DNA from: Pyrinomonadaceae bacterium
Lineage (GTDB): Bacteria; Acidobacteriota; Blastocatellia; Pyrinomonadales; Pyrinomonadaceae
Length of the DNA stretch: 64,000 nt
Direction: 5' to 3'
NCBI GenBank assembly: GCA_019186825.1
Contig: JABARP010000001.1
Span: 54,601-118,600 of the forward strand
This document shows positions 17,525 through 26,333 of the stretch, piece by piece. Made by a program: the position numbers and the translations under genes. The notes beneath the pieces are model-generated. The model was not told where the DNA came from. It saw only the letters and a list, made by a program, of their open reading frames with translations, and made no database searches. Every line of letters starts with the position of its first letter. The first letter of the stretch is position 1.

Positions 17525-18715
17525 ATGCCATTGAATTCATATGTAGCACCCGACGCGCAGATCGAGACCGCTGCGCTCCATTCCGGAACCGAGCCCGATC
17601 CGACGACCGGCGCGATCCTGACGCCGATATATCAATCGACAACATACCGCCAAGGGGCTGTCGGCAGAGATAAAGGATACACATACAGCCGAGCCGGAAA
17701 CCCGACGGTAAAGGCTCTCGAAGACCGCATCGCAACGCTCGAGGGCGCAGAGCATGCGACGTGCTTTTCTTCCGGACTGGCTGCCACGAATGCACTTTTC
17801 CTGACGCTGCTTAAGGCAGGCGATCGAGTCGTTGTATCCGATGTGTGCTACGGCGGAACCGTGCGTTTGCTTGAGCAAACTCTGGCGAAGTTCGGTGTTG
17901 TGGCGGATTTTGTCGACACGTCCGACGAAGCAAAGCTTACCGCAAGCCTGCAGAGACCCGCGGCTCTCGTTTTCATCGAAACGCCTGCAAATCCAACTCT
18001 AAAACTTACCGATATTGCCCTGGCCGCACGTCTTGCGCACGAGCAAGGTGCGTTGCTTGCAGTCGATAACACGCTCCTTTCGCCGGCGCTTCAGCGGCCG
18101 ATCGAGCTTGGTGCTGACATCGTCCTTGAGTCTACGACGAAGTTCTTTGACGGACACAACGCAACGATCGGCGGTGCTCTCGCGACATCGAATGCTGAAC
18201 TCGACGAGGCGTTCAAATTCACGCGTAAGACGATCGGTTCGATCCAGGCGCCGTTTGACGCATGGCTCACGCTTCAGGGTTCAAAGACACTGCCGCTTCG
18301 CGTTTGGCAGCAATCCGAGAACGCTCTCTCGGTTGCCGCGTTCCTTCGCGACCATCCGCGTGTGAAGCGTTTGAATTATCCCGGCCTGCCGGACTTTCCG
18401 CAGTTCGAGCTTGCACGTCGCCAGCAATCGGGCGGCGGAGCCCTTCTCTCGTTCGAACTTCACGGCGGTATCGATTCCGGTATTGCGCTGATGAACAACG
18501 TCAAGCTTTGTTCGCTCGCGGAGAATCTCGGCTCGGCAGAGACGCTGATAACGCATCCAGCGTCGATGACGCACGGTTCGATCTCGCCTGAAGTGCGAAA
18601 CGCTGCCGGTATCACCGATGGCCTTGTGCGGCTTTCGGTCGGACTCGAGAATCCAGAGGACATCGTCGCTGATCTTGACCGTGCGTTGTCACAAAAACTC
18701 GTAAAAGGAGCCTGA
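17525..18715 (+). CDS. Cys/Met metabolism PLP enzyme (cystathionine gamma-synthase/lyase or sulfhydrylase)
   Basis: A 396-residue fold-type I PLP enzyme of the trans-sulfuration family. The start at 17525 is chosen because AAAGGAGA lies at about 17508-17515. Motifs are YSRAGNPT near residue 55, CFSSGLAA, VDNTLLSPALQRP, and the PLP-lysine region ESTTKFFDGH near residue 202. It acts on activated homoserine, cysteine or cystathionine to make or break cystathionine, or to sulfhydrylate homoserine esters; sequence reading cannot separate these. First gene of the riboswitch-controlled operon, five bases upstream of aspartokinase-homoserine dehydrogenase. The second paralogue at 20481 suggests the two catalyse successive steps, such as gamma-synthase and beta-lyase. 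Confidence 0.85.
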   Translation: MPLNSYVAPDAQIETAALHSGTEPDPTTGAILTPIYQSTTYRQGAVGRDKGYTYSRAGNPTVKALEDRIATLEGAEHATCFSSGLAATNALFLTLLKAGDRVVVSDVCYGGTVRLLEQTLAKFGVVADFVDTSDEAKLTASLQRPAALVFIETPANPTLKLTDIALAARLAHEQGALLAVDNTLLSPALQRPIELGADIVLESTTKFFDGHNATIGGALATSNAELDEAFKFTRKTIGSIQAPFDAWLTLQGSKTLPLRVWQQSENALSVAAFLRDHPRVKRLNYPGLPDFPQFELARRQQSGGGALLSFELHGGIDSGIALMNNVKLCSLAENLGSAETLITHPASMTHGSISPEVRNAAGITDGLVRLSVGLENPEDIVADLDRALSQKLVKGA

Positions 18716-18720
18716 GAACA

Positions 18721-20484
18721 ATGTCGAAAGAACGAACTATCGTATTGAAATTCGGCGGCTCCGTTCTCCATGGCGAAGCCGATCTGCCGCTCGCCGTTCA
18801 TGAGATATACCGCTATTGGCGTCAGGGATATCGCGTGCTTGCCGTTGTCTCGGCGTTCGAAGGCACGACGGACGAACTCCTTGCCCGTGCGGAAAAGTAT
18901 GGCCCTGACGGCAACGACCATGCCGTCGCAACTTTGCTTGCGACAGGCGAAGCGGTTACAGCGGCTTTGCTTTCCTCTGCACTAAAGAGGTCCGGAATTC
19001 ATTCAAAGATCCTTGCTCCTCATCAGGTCGGGATCCTCACGGAAGGCGATCCGCTCGACGGCGAGATCATCGATGCGAACATCGCGGCAGTCGATCGTGC
19101 CCTCGATGGGTCGATCGTGATCGTTTCCGGCTTTGTCGGTGTGAATGCCGATGGCGACACGACGCTTCTTGGCCGCGGCGGCACGGATCTGACCGCGTTG
19201 TATTTGGCGAATTCGCTCGCGGCACGCTGCGTACTCGTAAAAGATGTCGAGGGGCTTTTTGAGACGAACCCGGCATTGTCGACGATACGTCCACGTCGTT
19301 TCTCGACCGTAAGCTACAAGACGACGCTTGAGCGCGGCGGCGAACTCGTCCAGCCGAAAGCCGTCGAGTTTGCGGCAAAAGAGAAGCTCGATTTTGAGAT
19401 CGCATCGCTTGGGTCGGGAGTTTCGACCTTTGTCGGCGACCTGGAGGATTCCTTCGCAAGCGATGTTGCCGAGGAGCTCCGACGGCCGCTGAAGGTCGCC
19501 CTGCTTGGATGCGGTGTGGTCGGATACGGTGTGTATGAAAGGCTGCGTGCGATGCCGCAAAAATTTGAGATAACCGGGGTTGTGAACCTTCATCGCGAAC
19601 GAGCCATCGAACGCGGCATCGAGCCCTCACTCATCCGCAGCGACGCGGTCGAGTTGATCGAGGGCGATTGCGATGTGGTCGTCGAACTTATCGGCGGGAA
19701 GTTTGCCGCAGGACAATTCATCCGACACGCGCTTTCGAAGGGAAAGGGCGTTGTTTCGGCGAATAAAGCTCTGATCTCCGAAAACGATGTTTCGCTGCTA
19801 GAGCTTATCGATCCGCGGGACGTTTCGTTCCGTTATAGTGCTGCGGTAGGCGGCGTTCTTCCGGCGCTTGAGACAGCTCGGCGACTTGCTAAAACCTCTC
19901 AGCCAACAGTCATTCGCGGCATTATCAACGGCACTTCTAATTTTATTTGCGGCCGGCTTGAGGATGGTGAGGATTTTTATGATTCGATAAAAGCGGCTCA
20001 GGATGCAGGGTTCGCCGAGGCCGATCCAACGCTCGACATCGACGGTTCGGACGCAGCTCAAAAGCTTGTACTTCTCGCACGCTCAGCGTTCGGTTCCGAT
20101 ATCGCTTTTGATGATATTTCGCGTCGCGGTCTCGAAAATGCGAGCGGCTCCGAGGCACTTTCCGCACGCGAGGCGGGCAAGTCTTTTCGTGTTGTAGCGG
20201 AATGTCGAGCGGATGGCGGCGAGGTTACGGCAAGCGTCGCGGCGACCTCGCTGGATGCGTTGGATCCGCTCGCTGATATTCACGGAGCGGAAAATATTAT
20301 CGTGTTCGAGACCGAGGACGGAGGCCGTCACGTTGTACGCGGTCGTGGTGCGGGACGCTATGCGACTGCCGAAGCGGTGCTTGGCGATATCTTTGACATT
20401 TACTACGAGACACTGGAGAAAGATCGGCCGGAATACGCTCCACAACTCGGTGAAAGCTGTCAGGCGCAAGGAGCGACGATATGA
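18721..20484 (+). CDS. bifunctional aspartokinase-homoserine dehydrogenase lacking ACT domains
   Basis: A 587-residue fusion. Residues 1-245 are an amino-acid kinase domain with KFGGSVL (10-16) and GRGGTDLTALYLA; residues 255-575 are homoserine dehydrogenase with GCGVVGYGVYERL, SANKALIS, INGTSNFI and AEADPTLDIDGSDAAQKL. It phosphorylates aspartate and later reduces aspartate semialdehyde to homoserine. E. coli ThrA is about 820 residues because two ACT regulatory domains separate the catalytic parts; here kinase passes directly into the dehydrogenase Rossmann fold, so allosteric threonine control is probably absent. Control by the upstream SAM-II element could substitute. It overlaps the next gene by four bases (ATGA). 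Confidence 0.92.
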   Translation: MSKERTIVLKFGGSVLHGEADLPLAVHEIYRYWRQGYRVLAVVSAFEGTTDELLARAEKYGPDGNDHAVATLLATGEAVTAALLSSALKRSGIHSKILAPHQVGILTEGDPLDGEIIDANIAAVDRALDGSIVIVSGFVGVNADGDTTLLGRGGTDLTALYLANSLAARCVLVKDVEGLFETNPALSTIRPRRFSTVSYKTTLERGGELVQPKAVEFAAKEKLDFEIASLGSGVSTFVGDLEDSFASDVAEELRRPLKVALLGCGVVGYGVYERLRAMPQKFEITGVVNLHRERAIERGIEPSLIRSDAVELIEGDCDVVVELIGGKFAAGQFIRHALSKGKGVVSANKALISENDVSLLELIDPRDVSFRYSAAVGGVLPALETARRLAKTSQPTVIRGIINGTSNFICGRLEDGEDFYDSIKAAQDAGFAEADPTLDIDGSDAAQKLVLLARSAFGSDIAFDDISRRGLENASGSEALSAREAGKSFRVVAECRADGGEVTASVAATSLDALDPLADIHGAENIIVFETEDGGRHVVRGRGAGRYATAEAVLGDIFDIYYETLEKDRPEYAPQLGESCQAQGATI

Positions 20485-21653
20485 AGAATGCAACACGCTG
20501 CGTTAGCCTGACCGAAGAAGAGAGGTTCGGCGCCGTTTCGACGCCGATCTACCAGACAGCGACGTTCCGACAGCCGACGGCGGTCGAGTTCGGCGAATAC
20601 GACTATTCGCGTTCGGGAAATCCGACGCGAAGCGAGCTTGAAAAGAAACTCGCCGAATTGGAACGCGCCCGGCATGCCTTTGCATTTTCGAGCGGAATGT
20701 CGGCTTTGTCGGCAATATTGAAACTGTTCACCACCGGCGATGAGATCCTCGCCGGCGACAACCTTTACGGTGGCAGCATTCGCCTGCTTGAACGCCTTCC
20801 GCGACTCGGCATCAACGTCCGCTATGTGGATACGACCGATCTCGAGAACGTCCGCTCCGCGCTTTCCGACCGCACGAGAATGCTGCTTATCGAGACGCCG
20901 ACGAATCCGTTTCAGCGTGTGTCTGACATCGCTGCTCTGGCAGAGCTGTCACATGCGAACGGCGTCGTGCTTGTCGTCGATAACACGATGCTTTCGCCGT
21001 GCTTGCAAAATCCGATCAGTCTCGGTGCGGACATCGTCTATCATTCGGGTACGAAATTCCTTTCGGGCCACAGCGATGTAACGGCGGGCGTGGTTGCGAC
21101 AAATGATGAGGAGCTCGCAGACGAGCTGGCATTCGTCCAGAATGCCGAAGGGACGGCCCTTGCACCGTTTGATTCGTGGCTCTTGCTTCGCGGCATCAAG
21201 ACGCTCGATCTGCGCGTCGAAAAACAATGCTCGAATGCGCTGAAGGTTGGCGAGTTTCTCGCGTCTCAACCGGCCGTCAAGACGATCTATCATCCCGCAT
21301 TTGCAAACGCTGAAGCCCGTCTCGTCCACGAACGCCAAGCGTCGGGCGGTGGTTCTGTGCTCGCATTTACGACCGGCGATGCCGAATTTTCACGCCGGAT
21401 CGTCGAGGCCACGAAACTTTGTGCGATCGCCGTTAGTTTTGGATCCGTGAACAGCACGATCAGCCTGCCGTGCTATATGTCGCACGCGAGCATCCCTGCC
21501 GGCCTTCGCGCGGAGCTTGCGCCGCCGCGTGATCTCATTCGTATCTCTGTCGGCATCGAGAGCGTCGAAGACGTTATCGAGGACCTTCGCGAGGCGATAC
21601 GCGTGGCCGCAAATTCGAATGTGTTTGCGATCAGCAAGGCCGTCGGCGAATAA
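20481..21653 (+). CDS. second Cys/Met metabolism PLP enzyme
   Basis: A 390-residue paralogue of the gene at 17525. It has STPIYQTATFRQPT near the N-terminus, YSRSGNPTRSELE, FSSGMSALSAI, VDNTMLSPCLQNP and the PLP-lysine region HSGTKFLSGHSD near residue 195. The N-terminal tail is shorter than in its paralogue. It begins inside the stop of the aspartokinase gene (ATGA overlap) and completes the methionine operon. Cystathionine beta-lyase or gamma-synthase is the likely role; which paralogue does which step cannot be read from motifs. No homoserine acyltransferase gene is in the operon. Confidence 0.85.
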   Translation: MKNATRCVSLTEEERFGAVSTPIYQTATFRQPTAVEFGEYDYSRSGNPTRSELEKKLAELERARHAFAFSSGMSALSAILKLFTTGDEILAGDNLYGGSIRLLERLPRLGINVRYVDTTDLENVRSALSDRTRMLLIETPTNPFQRVSDIAALAELSHANGVVLVVDNTMLSPCLQNPISLGADIVYHSGTKFLSGHSDVTAGVVATNDEELADELAFVQNAEGTALAPFDSWLLLRGIKTLDLRVEKQCSNALKVGEFLASQPAVKTIYHPAFANAEARLVHERQASGGGSVLAFTTGDAEFSRRIVEATKLCAIAVSFGSVNSTISLPCYMSHASIPAGLRAELAPPRDLIRISVGIESVEDVIEDLREAIRVAANSNVFAISKAVGE

Positions 21654-21711
21654 TGGCCGCCGGTGCCGCGTACTACGCGGTTGACCCGCTCTTTTTGTAG
21701 AATAGAGACAA

Positions 21712-23673
21712 ATGCTCTCTGTTCCACGTTCTTCGTGTGCCGATCTTGCCGAGTCCGAACGTCTCGAATGGCTCGAGACGAACGGCATTGGCGGCTATTC
21801 TTCCGGAACCGTTGCGGGAATGCGTTCCCGACGCTATCACGGGTTGCTCGTCGCGGCGACGAAACCGCCGTTAGGCCGGGCTGTACTCCTCTCGGGGTTT
21901 GATGAAAAGATCACGGTCGCGGGTAAGAGTTATCCGCTATCGACCGCACGATATGAGAACGTCGTTTCACCTGAAGGTTATAAACTGCTAACAGGATTTC
22001 GTCTCGACCCGTATCCGATCTGGACGTTCTCACTCGACGGAATTGAGGTCGAACGCCGCCTCTTTATGCCGCACGGTGAGAACACTGTCGTGATGAGCTG
22101 GGCAGTTTTAACAAGCGTTTCGGATGCCTGGCTCGAACTAACACCGATGGTCGCCTTTCGCGACCATCACCATCTGCGGCACGAAACTGCAGATTTCCCG
22201 TACGAATATTCTACCGGCATCGGCACCGTCGAATTTGCTCCTTACAATGACTTTCCGCCTCTCCATCTCGCCTGTAACGCGACCGATTTGAAAGACGTTG
22301 GTGTATGGTATCGCGATTTTGCATACACGATCGAGAAGGAACGCGGATTCGATTTTACGGAAGACGTTTTTGCGCCGTGTGCATTTCGCTTTGACCTGGC
22401 GAAGCCGGCGGTTGCTATTGCGTCGACCAAAAAACATAGGTTTGAGGACGCGGCCGAACTTGAACAGGCCGAAGTGTCGCGTCGCAAAAATGTTGTTGCC
22501 GCGGCAAGCCCAAAGGACGAGATCGACGAGCTTGTCGCAATCGCGGCAGATCAGGTGATCGTTGCACGCGGAACCGGAAAGACCGTGATCGCAGGCTATC
22601 ACTGGTTCGATGATTGGGGACGCGACACGATGATCGCCCTTCCGGGACTTGCGATCGCGAACGGCCGGCCGGAGATCGCAAAGGAGATAATTCTTGAGTA
22701 TTTCAACTATATCTCCCAAGGGATGTTGCCGAATCGGTTTACGAGCGGAAGCGAAACGCCAGATTACAACACGGTTGACGGCACACTCTGGTTCTTCGAG
22801 GCGATACGTGCTTACACGGAAGCAACGGGCGATGCTGACTTCATCAAGGGCGACCCGTTTCTAAAGCTCGTGAACGTGATCAGATGGCATCTGGAAGGTA
22901 CGCGATTCGGGATACGCGTCGATGACGACGGACTGCTTGCCGCAGGTGTTCCGGGCGAAAATCTCACGTGGATGGACGCGAAGATCGGCGATAAGGTCAT
23001 CACTCCGCGGATGGGAAAGGCCGTCGAGATACAGGCTCTTTGGTACAACGCACTTTGCGTGATGGAGGTTTTTGCAGCGAGGTTCGATAACGCCGAGTTG
23101 AGAACAAGATTCTCCGACTTGGCGTCGCGCGCGAAGGAGAGTTTCAACGAGAAATTTTGGAATGCGGATGCGGGTTGCCTTTACGATGTGATCGACGGCG
23201 AAAGCCGCGACCCATCTGTGCGGCCGAATCAGATCTTTGCCGTAAGCCTTTTCTATCCGATTCTCGAGGGCGAACGCGCACGAGCCGTCGTGGATAGAGT
23301 AGAGCAAGACCTGCTTACGCCAAAGGGCCTAAGGACGCTTGCTGCCGACGATGCAAAATACATTGGAAAGTACGAAGGCGGCCCGTTCGAACGCGATTCT
23401 GCGTATCACCAAGGCACAGTGTGGGCGTGGCTGATCGGACACTTTATCGATGCGTATCTCCGCGTGCATTCAGGCGAGGCGGACGCGATTCACAAAGCAA
23501 AGCAAATGCTCAACGGCCTTGAAGAACATCTTCGCGACACGATGCTCGGTTCCTTGTCCGAGATCTTTGACGGAGATGCCCCGCATCTTGCCAAAGGTGC
23601 GACAGCACAAGCGTGGAGCATCGGTGAATTCAAACGCGCTCGGCGGAAATTGGAAAGTCTAGCTAACGGCTGA
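21712..23673 (+). CDS. glycogen debranching enzyme (amylo-alpha-1,6-glucosidase)
   Basis: A 653-residue protein with the bacterial GDE layout: an N-terminal beta-rich domain opening LEWLETNGIGGYSSGT and RRYHGLLVA (about 18-50), then an (alpha/alpha)6 barrel with YHWFDDWGRDTMIALPGL near residue 298 and GTVWAWLIGHFIDAY near residue 570. It hydrolyses alpha-1,6 branch points of glycogen-like polymers in the cytoplasm. It follows the methionine operon by 58 bases and probably has its own expression. Its last 15 bases overlap the convergent LD-carboxypeptidase gene. Confidence 0.9.
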   Translation: MLSVPRSSCADLAESERLEWLETNGIGGYSSGTVAGMRSRRYHGLLVAATKPPLGRAVLLSGFDEKITVAGKSYPLSTARYENVVSPEGYKLLTGFRLDPYPIWTFSLDGIEVERRLFMPHGENTVVMSWAVLTSVSDAWLELTPMVAFRDHHHLRHETADFPYEYSTGIGTVEFAPYNDFPPLHLACNATDLKDVGVWYRDFAYTIEKERGFDFTEDVFAPCAFRFDLAKPAVAIASTKKHRFEDAAELEQAEVSRRKNVVAAASPKDEIDELVAIAADQVIVARGTGKTVIAGYHWFDDWGRDTMIALPGLAIANGRPEIAKEIILEYFNYISQGMLPNRFTSGSETPDYNTVDGTLWFFEAIRAYTEATGDADFIKGDPFLKLVNVIRWHLEGTRFGIRVDDDGLLAAGVPGENLTWMDAKIGDKVITPRMGKAVEIQALWYNALCVMEVFAARFDNAELRTRFSDLASRAKESFNEKFWNADAGCLYDVIDGESRDPSVRPNQIFAVSLFYPILEGERARAVVDRVEQDLLTPKGLRTLAADDAKYIGKYEGGPFERDSAYHQGTVWAWLIGHFIDAYLRVHSGEADAIHKAKQMLNGLEEHLRDTMLGSLSEIFDGDAPHLAKGATAQAWSIGEFKRARRKLESLANG

Positions 23674-24702
23674 TCCGAGGAGCGTGATCGTCGCAGCATC
23701 AGCATCAAGCTCCGCCTTTATGCCGTAAGGCAGCGTCATATTGTCGGTGATGTGGCCGAATGAAAGGCCGTAAACAACAGGCACGCCGAGATCTCCCAAA
23801 CGATCGCGAAAAACATCCAGCAGCGGTGCCGCATCCTTGGTCGCATTCGCTCCGTCGTCAAAAACACCAAGTGCGACGCCCGCGAGAGACCGCAGATCGA
23901 GACTTTGCCGCAGTTGCGTCAACATTCGATCGACGCGGTATGGCGGTTCGTTGATGTCTTCGATAAAAAGGATCTTACCACCGATATCTCGCAGGGAATA
24001 CGGAGTTCCGCAGAGCGACGCGAGAAGAGCAAGGTTACCGCCCGTTAGCTCACCTTTTGCGCGGCCGGTTTTCAGCGTTGTGGGATGAAAAAGCGCCGAC
24101 TCATTCTTGAGGTTCTCGGGAGAAGGTTTGATGACGATAGGCGGTGTTGCCGAGCCGGTTAGGATCTCCATAACCCGGCCGCGTGTATAGTCCGTATATT
24201 GCGATGTCCCGACCGGCCCATGAAATGTGACGAGGCCGGTTTGCTGGCTGATCGCGATGTGAAGCGCGGTTATATCCGAAAAACCGATGAAGACCTTCGG
24301 ATTCTTTTTGATGAGCTCAAGATCGAGGCCTGGCAGCAATCTCGGGCAACCGCCACCTCCGCGGACACACCAGACCGCCTTTACGTCTTTGTCGGCAAAT
24401 GCGGCGTGAAGGTCCGAAAGCCGCTCGGCATCTGTGCCCGACAGAAAGCCTTTGCGCCCACGTGCGTGTTCTCCGGCTTTTGGTTTGAAGCCGAGAGCTT
24501 CGAGATTCGCCAGGGCACGATCGAAAGTCTCAGGAGCGACACCGCTCGCGGGTGAAATTACGGCAACCTGATCGCCTTGTTTTAACGCTTTCGGTTTGAT
24601 CATTCGCGGTTTGGACCTTCGTGAACGTCCTTGTCCGGCACTCATTGTACCTGCTGTGAGCACGATCGCTCCGGCTGCCTTCAAAATGTCCCTTCGATCC
24701 AT
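23659..24702 (-). CDS. LD-carboxypeptidase (peptidase family S66), Tat-like signal
   Basis: A 347-residue protein. The N-terminus RRDILKAAGAIVLTAG looks like a twin-arginine export signal. The S66 catalytic pattern is present: nucleophile region GFSDITALH near residue 140, the Glu region LFIEDINEPPYRVDRML and a late SFGHITDN histidine region. The family cleaves L,D bonds in recycled murein peptides; some members (MccF) degrade peptide antibiotics. An exported version would act in the periplasm. The 3' end overlaps the debranching-enzyme gene convergently. Confidence 0.88.
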   Translation of the reverse strand: MDRRDILKAAGAIVLTAGTMSAGQGRSRRSKPRMIKPKALKQGDQVAVISPASGVAPETFDRALANLEALGFKPKAGEHARGRKGFLSGTDAERLSDLHAAFADKDVKAVWCVRGGGGCPRLLPGLDLELIKKNPKVFIGFSDITALHIAISQQTGLVTFHGPVGTSQYTDYTRGRVMEILTGSATPPIVIKPSPENLKNESALFHPTTLKTGRAKGELTGGNLALLASLCGTPYSLRDIGGKILFIEDINEPPYRVDRMLTQLRQSLDLRSLAGVALGVFDDGANATKDAAPLLDVFRDRLGDLGVPVVYGLSFGHITDNMTLPYGIKAELDADAATITLLGSAVS

Positions 24703-24768
24703 AGAATTTCTTGTTTGTTGGATCCGGTCCGTTGACCTTCCGCTCGGACGCGGCCGCAGGCTGCACGA

Positions 24769-25014
24769 TCACCTTTCGAGCACTGCAGCAAGCCGCTTTT
24801 CGATCTGCGAAAAGTCCGTGTCGTTTGCCATCTCTTCGGCACGCGTAAAAAGCTGTTCAAGCATCGGGAACGGCCTTGCGTCCGCCATCGCTTCGGCCCA
24901 GGCTTGCGAACCGCTGCATTCCGTAAAGACATAGATCGCTTCTTCGCGAGGCAACTCGTTCAGCCAGGCAAGCTTGTTGTAGATCCGCTTCTTCGTAACG
25001 TGCGAATTATACAC
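24769..25014 (-). CDS. small protein, possible OHCU-decarboxylase N-terminal fragment
   Basis: An 81-residue frame with GTG start at 25014. The stretch LAWLNELPREEAIYVFTECS, followed by AWAEAMADARPF, resembles the start of 2-oxo-4-hydroxy-4-carboxy-5-ureidoimidazoline decarboxylase (ureide pathway), which is usually about 160-170 residues. The second half of that enzyme is absent here and not seen in neighbouring frames. It may be a truncated or N-terminal-domain-only protein of unknown role. It lies 67 bases upstream of the LD-carboxypeptidase on the same strand and head-to-head with the membrane protein at 25085. Confidence 0.5.
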   Translation of the reverse strand: MYNSHVTKKRIYNKLAWLNELPREEAIYVFTECSGSQAWAEAMADARPFPMLEQLFTRAEEMANDTDFSQIEKRLAAVLER

Positions 25015-25084
25015 GCGCCTAATGCGTATTTTGAAACGTCCGCCGAGAACGACTTTTTCGCTAAAGTCAGCTACGATTAACCTT

Positions 25085-25747
25085 ATGGATCAGCAAACCA
25101 GCTCCCCAAGCGATGGTGTTCTCACCGATCAGAAGCGCCGTGCGGTGTCGTTCGCAACATTGCTTGCGATCAGCACCTTCTTTATCTATTCGATCTGGGC
25201 GATGGTTCAGGGGGATCATTATTATTTTCTCGGCGGTGGAGCAAACTATCTTTCGCCCCTCTTTTCGCCGGAGCTCGTAGGCGATTCGCCGCAAGCTCTT
25301 TTCGGCGGACGCGGGACGTGGATGCCGGCGTGGCTACCGGGTTCGCCTGCCCTTATCTTTCTTTGGCTGATCGGACTGGCCGCCGCCAGACGTGCGATAA
25401 AGGATTGCGACTGCATCTTTTTGCTACTTGCCGAGCGGCTTTTTGCTTTCATTGGCGTGATCTATTTTGCGTTGCTGCTTCGCTCGCTTTGGAGGGCGGC
25501 CTGGTTCCTGCCGAACACGGGCGTGGACGTGTTCGGCGTACGCGGTGGAACCGTGCTGCTTGCCGCTTCCTGCTTTTCGGTGCTTGTTTGCCTGATCGCA
25601 CTCTTCTCGGGTCCCGCGGGGCGATTCGGGCGGCTTTCGCGCAGTAGGAGCCGCGTTACTGCGATAACGCTCCTGATCCTCGCCGCGACAGATCTCTATA
25701 TCCGTTTCTGTTCGATGGGCAAGATGCTCGACCTACGCATTTTTTAG
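25085..25747 (+). CDS. multi-pass membrane protein, function unknown
   Basis: A 220-residue protein from ATG 25085, taken instead of an in-frame start at 25022 because the extra 21 residues lack hydrophobic or family features. It has about five hydrophobic segments. The motif HYYFLGGGANYLSPLFSPEL after the first segment resembles membrane proteins of unknown function seen near respiratory genes in some Gram-positive lineages. Nothing nearby suggests a partner. No enzymatic residues are recognisable. Confidence 0.65.
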   Translation: MDQQTSSPSDGVLTDQKRRAVSFATLLAISTFFIYSIWAMVQGDHYYFLGGGANYLSPLFSPELVGDSPQALFGGRGTWMPAWLPGSPALIFLWLIGLAAARRAIKDCDCIFLLLAERLFAFIGVIYFALLLRSLWRAAWFLPNTGVDVFGVRGGTVLLAASCFSVLVCLIALFSGPAGRFGRLSRSRSRVTAITLLILAATDLYIRFCSMGKMLDLRIF

Positions 25748-25863
25748 CTTCACTTTTTTGAAATTTGATATAGAATTATTGACACATTGTTGAGCCTAAT
25801 ATCACACTCGCTCTTCCCCACAATGTGCTGTGTTTGAAGAACTTATTGGACCAAGGAGAACTT

Positions 25864-26196
25864 ATGGCAGGCAAATTTGAACTTGCAAAATCGAATAACG
25901 ATAAATACTTCTTCCGCCTGAAGGCCGGCAATGGCGAGAAGATCCTGGGAAGCGAAATGTACGAGACGAAAGCCGCCGCCGAGAACGGCATCGCGTCCGT
26001 CAAAAAGAATGCCGCTGACGATGCCCGCTACGAGCGGAAGACGTCCGCAAAAGGAGACTTTTTCTTCAACCTCAAAGCGGGAAATGGCCAGGTCATCGGC
26101 AGCAGCGAGATGTACAAGAGTGAAGCGAGCCGAGACAACGGCATCGAATCCGTTAAGAAGAACGCACCGGACGCAGAAACCAGCGACCTCACATAA
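25864..26196 (+). CDS. YegP-type DUF1508 tandem-repeat protein
   Basis: A 110-residue protein made of two about 50-residue copies of the DUF1508 unit: YFFRLKAGNGEKILGSEMYE in the first and FFFNLKAGNGQVIGSSEMYK in the second, each ending NGI(A/E)SVKKNA. AAGGAGAA just before 25864 fixes the start. The fold is a small alpha/beta unit found in stress-induced proteins; biochemical role unknown. It is followed by a strong terminator, so it is likely monocistronic. Confidence 0.88.
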   Translation: MAGKFELAKSNNDKYFFRLKAGNGEKILGSEMYETKAAAENGIASVKKNAADDARYERKTSAKGDFFFNLKAGNGQVIGSSEMYKSEASRDNGIESVKKNAPDAETSDLT

Positions 26197-26258
26197 CGAA
26201 ATTTCGAGGATCACTTTTTGATCGAACGAAAAACACGAACGATACTTTCTCTTGATGA

Positions 26259-26296
26259 TGCCCGAAGTGCTTATCTCGCGTTTCGGGCATTTTTTA
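26259..26296 (+). terminator. intrinsic terminator after the DUF1508 gene
   Basis: TGCCCGAA (26259-26266) pairs with TTCGGGCA (26282-26289) and is followed directly by six T residues. Confidence 0.8.
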
Positions 26297-26333
26297 TTTA
26301 TCAAAGCAAGACCTATTTTCTTTCACCTATTCT

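Noticed and set aside
19003..19630. Antisense frames of 187-196 residues within the aspartokinase gene
   Set aside because: Shadow frames of GC-rich coding DNA; the plus-strand frame carries all conserved motifs.
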